From: Paenibacillus_I sp035510375
GTDB taxonomy: Bacteria; Bacillota; Bacilli; Paenibacillales; Paenibacillaceae
Direction: 5' to 3' (one strand)
Assembly: GCF_035510375.1 (NCBI RefSeq)
Contig: NZ_DATKHG010000046.1
DNA length: 64,000 bases
Below the pieces are notes generated by a model. It did not search any database and was not told the origin of the DNA. It saw only the letters and a list, made by a program, of their open reading frames with translations. Both the position numbers and the translations under genes were made by a program. This document shows, one piece after another, positions 23,632 to 31,214 of the stretch (the first letter of the stretch is position 1; each line of letters opens with the position of its first letter).

Positions 23632-24648
23632 ATGGAGAGAACGGGCAAAAGGGTGCTTGCCGCACTGATGATCGCGGTTTTGGCTTTCACGGTCGCCGCC
23701 TGCGGCGGTGGCGCGAAGGAAACGTCCGGAGGCGGAAGCGGCGAGCCGATCACGATTGCGCTCAGTCCGTGGCCGGGCTGGTACATGTGGTATCTGGTCG
23801 AGGAAAAGGGCTTCTTCGAGAAGCGCGGCGTCAATGTGAAGCTTGAGTTTTTCCCGGTCTACAGCGATTCGCTGCAGGCGCTCTCGACCGGCAAGGTCGA
23901 CGCGAACAGCCAGACGCTCAGCGATACGCTGGCGCCGGCGTCCAAGGGAATCGGGTTGAAGGCGGTGCTGGTGAACGACAATTCGTTCGGCGGCGACGCC
24001 ATCGTCAGCAAACCGGACATCAACAGTGTTAAGGACCTGAAGGGCAAAACCGTCGCAACCGAGCTCGGCACCGTCGACCACCTGCTGCTTCTGACGGCGT
24101 TGGACCAAAACGGGATGAAGGAAAGCGACATCAACTACGTCAACATGACGGTCAACGACGCCGGTCCGGCGTTCATCTCCGGCAACACCGACGCATCGGT
24201 GCTGTGGGAGCCGTTCCAGACGAAGGCGGTCAAAGAAGGCAAAGGCAAGTTGCTTTTCTCCTCGAAGGATACGCCGGGGCTTATCCCGGACCTGCTCGTC
24301 TTCCGCGAAAGCGTGGTGAAAGAGCGTCCGGAGGACATTCAGAAAATCGTCGACGCCTGGTTCGATGCTTTGGATTACTTCCGGGCCAATCCGGAGGAGT
24401 CGATCGAGCTGCTTGCGGGGAAAGCCGAAACGACGCCGGAGGACTTCAAGCTCGGCCTCGACAGCATCAAGCTGTTCACGCCCGAGGACAACGTCAAGGC
24501 TTTCGAGAAAGGCGACGATTACACATCGCTTGCTTACACGGGAGCGAAAACCGCGGAGTTCCTGAAGAAGCTCGACATGATCGGAGACGTCAAGGATATC
24601 GGGGCGCTGCTTGATCCGCAATTCGTGAAAAAATCCGCCGGGAGGTGA
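23632..24648 (+). CDS. NitT/TauT-type ABC substrate-binding lipoprotein, probable guanidine uptake
   Basis: A 338-residue SsuA/NrtA/ThiY-like binding protein. A signal peptide ends with lipobox VAAC (Cys about 24), followed by a type-II periplasmic-binding fold; the IALSPWPGWYMWYLVEEKGF start is typical of the nitrate/sulfonate/bicarbonate family. ATG 23632 follows GGGGAGTGGGA. It is the first gene after a guanidine-I riboswitch, and NitT/TauT transporters are a known gene class under that riboswitch, so guanidinium or a guanidine derivative is the inferred ligand. Nitrate or sulfonate import is the alternative by family alone. Confidence 0.88.
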   Translation: MERTGKRVLAALMIAVLAFTVAACGGGAKETSGGGSGEPITIALSPWPGWYMWYLVEEKGFFEKRGVNVKLEFFPVYSDSLQALSTGKVDANSQTLSDTLAPASKGIGLKAVLVNDNSFGGDAIVSKPDINSVKDLKGKTVATELGTVDHLLLLTALDQNGMKESDINYVNMTVNDAGPAFISGNTDASVLWEPFQTKAVKEGKGKLLFSSKDTPGLIPDLLVFRESVVKERPEDIQKIVDAWFDALDYFRANPEESIELLAGKAETTPEDFKLGLDSIKLFTPEDNVKAFEKGDDYTSLAYTGAKTAEFLKKLDMIGDVKDIGALLDPQFVKKSAGR

Positions 24649-24655
24649 ATCGCTT

Positions 24656-25456
24656 ATGCAGCCGCCGAAACGCCGCAAACCGCCCAGGTTTCAGATTTTC
24701 AAAGACATCGGGAATAAGTCGTTTGCCGTCACGGCGGGCAGTTCATTCGCTTTCCTGCTGGCAGTCTGGTCCTTGTTAAGCTACACGGAAGCCGTCAACC
24801 CGGTCTTTCTGCCTCAGCCGCACCGTGTGCTGGCCGAATTGGTACGCCAGCTCGGCAGCCCGGAATACTGGAACCATATCGGCATCAGCGTATTCCGGGT
24901 CAGCGCCGGCTTCGCGCTCGCCTGTCTGGTCGGCATTCCGATCGGCATCCTGGCCGGGACGTTCAAATTCGGCGAAGCGTTCGTCGAGCCGCCGATGGAA
25001 TTTATCCGCTACATGCCCGCCGTCGCCTTCATTCCGCTCATTATGGTGTGGGCGGGGATCGGCGAATGGGCCAAAATCCTGCTGATCTTCATCGGCTGCT
25101 TTTTCCAGCTTGTGCTGATGGTGGCCGACAACACGCGCCGCGTTCCGCAGGATCTGCTGCACGCCTCCTTTACCTTGGGGGCCGGGCGCTGGAAGGCGAT
25201 CGAGACGGTGATCATTCCGGCCATTCAGCCGCAATTGATGAACACGCTGCGCCTCATTCTCGGATGGGCCTGGACGTATCTCGTCGTCGCCGAGCTGGTG
25301 GCGGTGAGCAGCGGTCTCGGCTTCGCGATCATGAAAGCCCAGCGGTTTCTGAACACGGAGCAAATTTTCGTCGGCATTATCGTCATCGGCCTGCTCGGCC
25401 TGATCAGCGACCGGATTTTCGCATTCTTGAACCGCCGCCTGTACCCGTGGGCATAA
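24656..25456 (+). CDS. NitT/TauT-type ABC transporter permease
   Basis: A 266-residue SsuC-like permease with about six membrane segments, beginning after a basic N-terminus (PPKRRKPPRF). The EAA-type cytoplasmic loop is seen in ASFTLGAGRWKAIETVIIPAI. It starts seven bases after the binding-protein stop and has GGGAGGTG upstream. Part of the guanidine-riboswitch operon; substrate inferred from context. Confidence 0.9.
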   Translation: MQPPKRRKPPRFQIFKDIGNKSFAVTAGSSFAFLLAVWSLLSYTEAVNPVFLPQPHRVLAELVRQLGSPEYWNHIGISVFRVSAGFALACLVGIPIGILAGTFKFGEAFVEPPMEFIRYMPAVAFIPLIMVWAGIGEWAKILLIFIGCFFQLVLMVADNTRRVPQDLLHASFTLGAGRWKAIETVIIPAIQPQLMNTLRLILGWAWTYLVVAELVAVSSGLGFAIMKAQRFLNTEQIFVGIIVIGLLGLISDRIFAFLNRRLYPWA

Positions 25457-25503
25457 CGATTAAGCCGGGCGGCGGCCGTCGGAATCATGAAGGAGGAGAG
25501 GTC

Positions 25504-26382
25504 ATGGAGCAAGCTGCACGCATACGCGGAACGGATCGTACGGATGGGCTGGAAGTTCCCGGCGCCGGCCCGGCAGCCGGTGAAGCCCGTTTGGCCGCCC
25601 CGGTACAAGCGGGATTCACCGGCGCGGCGCCCGGAGAAATCGCCATCCGGGATCTCAATAAAGTGTACGAATCCGGGAAAAGCCGATTCGAGGCGCTACG
25701 CGACATCCGGCTGACGGTTGGCGGCAACGAATTTCTGACCATTCTCGGCCCGTCGGGCTGCGGCAAATCGACGCTGCTCCGCATTGTGGCCGGTCTGGAT
25801 GAAGCGACTTCGGGCACGGTCGCGCTGGACGGGGAAGAAGTGATCGGACCGGGCGCCGACCGCGGCATGGTGTTTCAGGGCTACACGCTGTTTCCCTGGC
25901 TGACCGTCCGCGAGAACATCGAGTACGGCCTGAAGCTGAGGGGCGTTCCGATGATGGACCGCCGGGGCGTATCAAGCTACCTGCTGCGCGTCATCAAGCT
26001 CGAAGCGTTCGATAAAGCTTACCCGAAACAACTGTCCGGCGGCATGAAGCAGCGGGTGGCGATCGCCAGAGCTTTGGCCAACCGGCCGAAGGTGCTGCTG
26101 ATGGATGAGCCTTTCGGCGCGCTCGACGCCCAGACGAAGCTGGAAATGCAGGAGATGCTGTTGGACGTTTGGGAGAAGGAAAAGACAACCGTTCTGTTCA
26201 TTACGCATGATATCGACGAAGCGATATTTCTGTCCCAGCGCATCGTAGTTATGGGAGCCGCCCCCGGCCGCATCCTCAAGGAATTTCAGGTGAAGCTGCC
26301 GGCGGCGCGGACGCCCGAGGTGCGGGAGCATCCCGAATTCCTCGCCCTGAAGCGGGAATTGGCCCAATTGCTGAGACACTAG
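25504..26382 (+). CDS. NitT/TauT-type ABC transporter ATPase
   Basis: A 292-residue SsuB-like ATPase. An unusual 45-residue N-terminal extension (Ala/Gly/Arg rich) precedes the core, which has Walker A GPSGCGKST, Q-loop MVFQGYTLFPWL, signature LSGGMKQRVAIARAL, Walker B VLLMDEPFGALD and the switch His in FITHDIDEA. ATG 25504 follows AAGGAGGAGAGG. If the extension is untranslated, an internal start nearer AAPGEIAIRDLNKVY would be needed, but none has a good ribosome site. Third gene of the operon. Confidence 0.9.
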   Translation: MEQAARIRGTDRTDGLEVPGAGPAAGEARLAAPVQAGFTGAAPGEIAIRDLNKVYESGKSRFEALRDIRLTVGGNEFLTILGPSGCGKSTLLRIVAGLDEATSGTVALDGEEVIGPGADRGMVFQGYTLFPWLTVRENIEYGLKLRGVPMMDRRGVSSYLLRVIKLEAFDKAYPKQLSGGMKQRVAIARALANRPKVLLMDEPFGALDAQTKLEMQEMLLDVWEKEKTTVLFITHDIDEAIFLSQRIVVMGAAPGRILKEFQVKLPAARTPEVREHPEFLALKRELAQLLRH

Positions 26383-26449
26383 CGCGAACCGATCACGGAG
26401 CTCGGGATTTATCCCTATTTCATCATCTTATTTCGGGAGGACTGGCAGC

Positions 26450-27601
26450 ATGGGATTTTTCGATAACCACGGACTTAACTACCGCAAGCGGATTCAAGAT
26501 GAAGCGAGTTTCGAGCGCGGGGACTTGCACGGCATTCAAGCGGCGGCCAAGGAAGCGACGTTGTCCGCCGAGCGTCACGACGAGGAAATCCGGCGGAATC
26601 TGGAGCTCGGCCTGGAGGCGGCGCCAAGCATCGGCGACCGCACGATTTCAACCTTCAGCCGCGGCGAGCTGCCGCATTACGCCGGCATCAACACGTTTCT
26701 CAAGCTGCCTTACCTGGAGGACGTCAACAAGGTGGGCGAGTATGACGTGGCGATCATGGGCGTGCCGTTCGACATCGGCACGACGTACCGTTCCGGCACG
26801 CGCTTCGGTCCGCAAGCGATCCGCCGCATTTCGGCGCTTTACCAGACCTACAATTACGAGTTGGGCGTCGATCTGCGTGAGCAGCTCAAAATGTGCGATC
26901 TGGGCGACGTATTTACGATCGCCAACATCGAGAAAAGCTTCGACCAGATCACCAAAGCGGTCTCGCACGTCATGAGCAAGGGCACGATGCCGGTCATTCT
27001 CGGCGGCGACCACTCGATCGGCTACCCCTGCCTGCGCGGGGTGGCGGAGAATATCGAAGGCAATGTCGGCATTATCCATTTGGACCGCCATATCGACATT
27101 CAGGAGAAGGACATGGACGAGCGGATGCACACGACGCCTTGGTTCCATGCGACGAATATCCCGAACGCACCGGCGGTCAATCTGGTGCAGATCGGAATCG
27201 GCGGCTGGCAGGTGCCTCGCGCCGGCGTACAGGTCGGACGTGAGCGCGGCACGACGATCATGACGATCAACGACGTCGAATCGCTCGGCATCGACAAGGT
27301 GGCCGAAATGGCGCTGGAAGTCGCCTGGAAAGGCGCCAAAGCCGTCTATCTCAGCTTCGACATCGACTCGGTCGATTGCGGCTTCGTGCCGGGCACGGGC
27401 TGGCCGGAGCCGGGCGGCTTCCTGCCGCGCGAGGCGCTCAAGCTGATGGGTCTCGTCGCCAAGGAGGGCATCGCGGCGATGGAGGTCGTCGAGGTCGCGC
27501 CGGCTTACGATATCAGCGACACGACGGCGCTGCTGGCGGCGCGGGCGGTGCTTGACGTGCTGGCGACGATGGTCGACTGCGGCAAGATCGGCGGCAAATA
27601 A
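26450..27601 (+). CDS. gdmH: Arginase/agmatinase-family enzyme, probable guanidine hydrolase
   Basis: A 383-residue ureohydrolase-fold enzyme with an N-terminal extension of about 75 residues. Dinuclear-metal ligands are intact: GGDHS (185-189), HLDRHID (210-216), SFDIDSVD (302-309), then PEPGGFLPRE. The DAHxD motif of agmatinases and arginases is DRHID here. Extension, DRHID, TTPWFHATN (228-236) and the GIGGWQVPR block (249-257) fit what I recall of the Ni-dependent guanidine hydrolase (GdmH) of cyanobacteria, which splits guanidine into urea and ammonia. Position in a guanidine-riboswitch operon supports this. HypA/HypB-like nickel chaperones, which GdmH needs elsewhere, are not in the window. 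Agmatinase activity is the alternative. Confidence 0.8.
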   Translation: MGFFDNHGLNYRKRIQDEASFERGDLHGIQAAAKEATLSAERHDEEIRRNLELGLEAAPSIGDRTISTFSRGELPHYAGINTFLKLPYLEDVNKVGEYDVAIMGVPFDIGTTYRSGTRFGPQAIRRISALYQTYNYELGVDLREQLKMCDLGDVFTIANIEKSFDQITKAVSHVMSKGTMPVILGGDHSIGYPCLRGVAENIEGNVGIIHLDRHIDIQEKDMDERMHTTPWFHATNIPNAPAVNLVQIGIGGWQVPRAGVQVGRERGTTIMTINDVESLGIDKVAEMALEVAWKGAKAVYLSFDIDSVDCGFVPGTGWPEPGGFLPREALKLMGLVAKEGIAAMEVVEVAPAYDISDTTALLAARAVLDVLATMVDCGKIGGK

Positions 27602-28158
27602 GCAGGCGGGCTTCCTTGGCCGGCGGTACGTGCCGGATCGGAGGGCCTGATCGGTGCCGTCATGATGACCGCCGCGTTTTGGGGATTGCCCGGGCGGCGG
27701 TGAAACGGGGTGAAAACGATGCCGAATCACATGGGAGGCCGGTGCCTGCAAGGAGTCGAAGGCGAAGCGAAGGCGCCGTTGATGGGCAAGGCGAACCGCC
27801 GTCTGCTGACGGCGCTCGGCTTGCTGGCGAAGGTGATGTTCTTCAGGCATCCTGCTGCCCGGTCGATTGGAAGTTGATGGTCGGCGGGTCCGCGCAGAGC
27901 GTACCGAAGGGCGGAGAGAAAAGCGGCGACGCCGGGAAGGCGCGCGGCGGCGGCGGCATTTTCCGGCGGAAGCCGGGCCTTGGAGATTGGCGGCGGAAGC
28001 GATCGGCTGGCGCGCATAAGAAAATGGGAGGGGATGAATACTATGGTCAGTAACGCCGACACCCGTAATCCCATTCTCTATAGAAAAGCCGGGCGGCCAT
28101 AGGCGGTCCGTAAACTCCAGTCGATTCAACATCTCCGAGGAAAGTGGGGCATCTAGAC
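27602..28158 (+). other. Gap between the guanidine operon and spoVT, no recognised gene
   Basis: A GC-rich stretch of about 550 bases. Open frames on both strands (for example 27616-28053) have Arg/Gly-rich, unfamiliar products and no good ribosome site. A 22-codon frame at 28034-28102 does follow GGGAGGGG and might be translated. No terminator or clear promoter was seen; it may be a decayed gene or the scar of an insertion. Confidence 0.4.
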
Positions 28159-28701
28159 ATGAAAGCAACTGGAATTGTTCGCCGCATCGACGATCTCGGC
28201 CGTGTGGTGATCCCGAAGGAAATCCGCCGCACGCTGCGCATTCGGGAAGGCGACCCGCTTGAAATCTTCGTCGACCGCGACGGTGAGGTTATCCTGAAGA
28301 AGTATTCGCCGATCGGCGAGCTTGGCGATTTCGCCAAGGAATACGCCGAATCGCTGCACGAAAGCACGGGCCATATGACCCTCATCTGCGACCGCGATAC
28401 GTTCATCGCCGTGGCAGGCGCATCGAAAAAGGAATTTCTCGAGAAGTCGGTCGGTTCGGTGCTCGAGCAGTGCATGGACAACCGCAAAACCCTGTCCGAA
28501 GCGGGCGGCGGCTCGTTCGAGCTCGTCAAGGATCTGTCCGATCAATACACCTCCCTTGTGATCGCGCCGATTATATCGGGCGGCGACCCGATCGGCGCCG
28601 TGGCGCTGGTGAGCAAGGACGAGAATGTGAAGATGGCCCAGATGGAGACGAAGATGGCGGAGACGGCGGCCGGATTTCTGGCGAAGCAGATGGAGCAATA
28701 G
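28159..28701 (+). CDS. spoVT: Stage V sporulation regulator SpoVT
   Basis: SpoVT modulates sigma-G-dependent forespore genes. The 180-residue protein has an AbrB-type swapped-hairpin DNA-binding domain (MKATGIVRRIDDLGRVVIPK, residues 1-20, through about 50) and a C-terminal GAF-like domain. ATG 28159 is used: it gives the exact family start, with GTGGGG nine bases upstream; an earlier in-frame TTG at 28144 adds five residues. No sigma-G promoter of good quality was found upstream. Confidence 0.95.
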   Translation: MKATGIVRRIDDLGRVVIPKEIRRTLRIREGDPLEIFVDRDGEVILKKYSPIGELGDFAKEYAESLHESTGHMTLICDRDTFIAVAGASKKEFLEKSVGSVLEQCMDNRKTLSEAGGGSFELVKDLSDQYTSLVIAPIISGGDPIGAVALVSKDENVKMAQMETKMAETAAGFLAKQMEQ

Positions 28702-28713
28702 GAAGGATGCCGA

Positions 28714-28766
28714 CAAAAGCTTCCCCTGTGCAAGCGCAAGCGTGCGCGGCAGCGGAAGCTTTTTTG
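28714..28766 (+). terminator. Terminator after spoVT
   Basis: AAAAGCTTCC (28715-28724) pairs with GGAAGCTTTT (28754-28763), with a structured 29-base loop, then T. Confidence 0.75.
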
Positions 28767-28941
28767 CGCTTTTTGCGCTTTGTTCGCGGCGTGCGGGGTA
28801 CGGTTTGCTTGCGGAGCCTGTGTTCCGGGGCGATTTGGGGTATAATGGGACATTATGCGCCCCCTCGCTCGGGCGTGGGACGCGACGTGGACGGTGAAAA
28901 ACGGAACAATGGAAGTGCGCAGGGAGGCGATGCGGCCTCGT

Positions 28942-30639
28942 ATGAATAAACAGGCGAATGGACGAACCGGGCGAGACGGCCTGCCTGCCGGTGCCTGGAT
29001 CCGCGGGGCGGCGCTGCTGGGCGGGGCGGCGCTCTTATCGAAGGCGATCGGTACGCTGCAGAAAATTCCGCTGCAGAACGTGGCCGGCGACCGTGTGTTC
29101 GGCTTGTACAGCGCGGTTTACCCGTTCTATCAGCTGCTGCTGTTTCTGGCGGCGGCCGGCATACCGTCGGCGGTGTCGCTGCTCGTGGCGCAGCGGATGG
29201 AGCGGGGCGACGCCGAAGGCGGCCGGCGGCTGGCAAGGGCCGCGGTTATTGTGCTCGGACTTACGGGCGCGGGCGGGTTTGTCGCGATGTGGACGGGCGC
29301 CGAACGCGCAGCCGCCTGGATCGGCGACCGGGCGGCCGCACAGGCGGTGAAGGCCGCCGCCGCCGCGCTGTGGTTTATGCCGGTTATGGCGGCGCTGCGC
29401 GGCTATTTCCAGGGGCTGCACCGCATGGAGCCGTCCGCCGCTTCCCAGGTGGTCGAGCAGGCTGTTCGCGTAACGGCCATGCTGATTCTGCTCGGCATCG
29501 GCTGGCAAGCGGGCTGGAGCGACGGCTCGCTTGCAGCCGGAGCGACCGCCGGTTCGGCCTTCGGCGGCGCGGCCGGGCTGGCGGTTATGGCGCTCTGGTG
29601 GCGGCGCGAGCGGATGAAAGCCGTCGTCGTTTATCGTTGGGGCGGCTCCGGACGAGACGGTTGCATTAGGAGCCGTGCGGTGGAAAGGGTCGGGGGCTTG
29701 TGGCCGGATATGAAGCTGCTCGCCGCGGTAGGCCTGCCCGCCGCCCTCGGCTCGGTCGCGGTGCCTGTCGCGGGCATCGTCGATGCTTTTACGGTGCCTC
29801 GGCTGCTCGCGGCGCAGGGTGCTTCCGCGGCGGATGCCATGACCGCGTTCGGGCTGTACAGCCGCGCACAACCGCTCGTGCAACTGGTCGTGATGGTCGC
29901 GGGAGCGGTGGCTGGCGCATTGGTGCCGGCGCTTGCGGCCGCCCTTGCGCGAGGCGATCTGGACGCCGTTCGGATGCAGGCGTCGCTTGCCGTCCGCACG
30001 GCCTGGTGGACCGGCGCGGCCGCCGCCGTGGGGCTGATGCTGCTCGCCGAGCCGTTCAACGTCGCTTTGTACGCCGACCGTCAGGCCGGCGGCACGTTTG
30101 CGGTCGTCTGCGGCACCGCCTGGGCGGCGACCGTGAGCGCGGTGTCGGCCGCCGTCCTGCAGGGGCTCGGCCGGGCGGGCCTATCGGCCGCCATGCTGCT
30201 GCTCGGCGCGCTGCTGAAGGCCGCGCTCAACCTCGCGCTCGTGCCGGCGTTCGGCATCGCGGGCGCGGCCTGGGCCGGCGTGGCCGCCTTCACGGCCGCG
30301 GCCCTGCTCGGCGCAGCCGCCGTGCGCCGAGCCGCCGGCGGCGCGCCCCGGGCGATGCACGCGCTGCGCTTTGGCGCGGGCATCGCCGTCGCGCTCGCGT
30401 GCATGGCCGCGGCGCTCCTGTTGGCCGAGCGCGGCTTCGCGGCGCTGCTCGGCCTGGCGCCGCCGCTGCCCGGGCGGGCGGCAGCGGCGGTGCTGGCGCT
30501 GACGGGCACAGCCGTCGGCGCCGCGGTGTTCGCCGCCGCGCTGCTGCTCGCGGGCGGCGTTGGCGCGCGGGAGCTGCGCGCGCTGCCGGGCGGCGGCAGG
30601 CTGGCCGCCCGGCTCCGGCGGTGGCGGCTGCTGCCGTAG
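28942..30639 (+). CDS. yabM: MOP-superfamily polysaccharide flippase (YabM/SpoVB-like)
   Basis: A membrane protein of about 565 residues with roughly 14 hydrophobic segments, of the oligosaccharide/lipid II flippase superfamily. The N-terminal ALLSKAIGTLQKIPLQN and RVFGLYSAVYPFYQLLLFLA match SpoVB/YabM/MurJ relatives. The place after spoVT is that of yabM in B. subtilis. The C-terminal third is extremely GC- and Ala-rich. Start is uncertain: ATG 28942 is 14 bases from AGGGAGG, ATG 28930 only two bases, and an ATG at 28855 lies further up. A TATAAT at 28841 without a good -35 may be its promoter. Confidence 0.85.
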   Translation: MNKQANGRTGRDGLPAGAWIRGAALLGGAALLSKAIGTLQKIPLQNVAGDRVFGLYSAVYPFYQLLLFLAAAGIPSAVSLLVAQRMERGDAEGGRRLARAAVIVLGLTGAGGFVAMWTGAERAAAWIGDRAAAQAVKAAAAALWFMPVMAALRGYFQGLHRMEPSAASQVVEQAVRVTAMLILLGIGWQAGWSDGSLAAGATAGSAFGGAAGLAVMALWWRRERMKAVVVYRWGGSGRDGCIRSRAVERVGGLWPDMKLLAAVGLPAALGSVAVPVAGIVDAFTVPRLLAAQGASAADAMTAFGLYSRAQPLVQLVVMVAGAVAGALVPALAAALARGDLDAVRMQASLAVRTAWWTGAAAAVGLMLLAEPFNVALYADRQAGGTFAVVCGTAWAATVSAVSAAVLQGLGRAGLSAAMLLLGALLKAALNLALVPAFGIAGAAWAGVAAFTAAALLGAAAVRRAAGGAPRAMHALRFGAGIAVALACMAAALLLAERGFAALLGLAPPLPGRAAAAVLALTGTAVGAAVFAAALLLAGGVGARELRALPGGGRLAARLRRWRLLP

Positions 30640-30838
30640 CGGCGGTGGCGCGCGCGATCCGCTCGGCGTCAAGCGAGCAACATGCTTGGCATCCGGCGAC
30701 GGGTTCCATGCGGCTGAGTATGTGCAGGATGCGCCGGTATGGGTCAACGGCGCCGCCCGGTGAGCAACCATTATTGCGGCGAGTATGCAGAGTCGGGCGC
30801 ACACGTTCAAGCGATCGTGCCTTCCAGGAGAGCCTGCC

Positions 30839-31061
30839 GGATTCATCCATAAATTAGGTCGAACCTGCAAGGGGAGTCCATTGGATTTCATCCAAGGAGT
30901 ATTACAGCGCCGACTCTCCCCTGGCTGTTATACTGGATTCTATCCAGCCAAATTCGCCCATAATGGCTGCCGGTGCGGAAAACGGGTGATTCTATTGCAC
31001 AATTTCCAATAAAAGCATGGTATTTGCCCCGCTTTTCAACGGTTTGTTGGACGATATCCAA
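30839..31061 (+). repeat. Cluster of short palindromic units in the yabM-yabN gap
   Basis: Five small dyads with related arms recur every 44-60 bases: GGAT-TC-ATCC (30839-30848), TTGGAT-TTC-ATCCAA (30881-30895), CTGGAT-TCT-ATCCAG (30933-30947), TATTG...CAATA (30993-31011) and TTGGA-CGATA-TCCAA (31047-31061). The second is nested in GGGGAG/CTCCCC arms; the third competes with TGGCTG/CAGCCA (30922-30950). A 17-base palindrome GTTGCCGG-T-CCGGCAAC follows at 31106-31122, and a TATAAT at 31156 may serve yabN. No gene was seen in 30640-31214. Confidence 0.5.
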
Positions 31062-31214
31062 CAGAGCAGCCACCGGATGCTTATTCTGAATTCTACTCCT
31101 ACCAGGTTGCCGGTCCGGCAACACAAAGTTCGATAAAACTGACGTTTTTCTTCTATATAATGGAAACAAATTTCACGTCGCCGGACAGGCGGACGTTCAG
31201 GAGGTTGAACCGGC

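Noticed and set aside
27616..28053. 145-codon frame after the guanidine hydrolase gene
   Set aside because: Low-complexity Arg/Gly product, no ribosome site, no recognisable motif; not a nickel chaperone.
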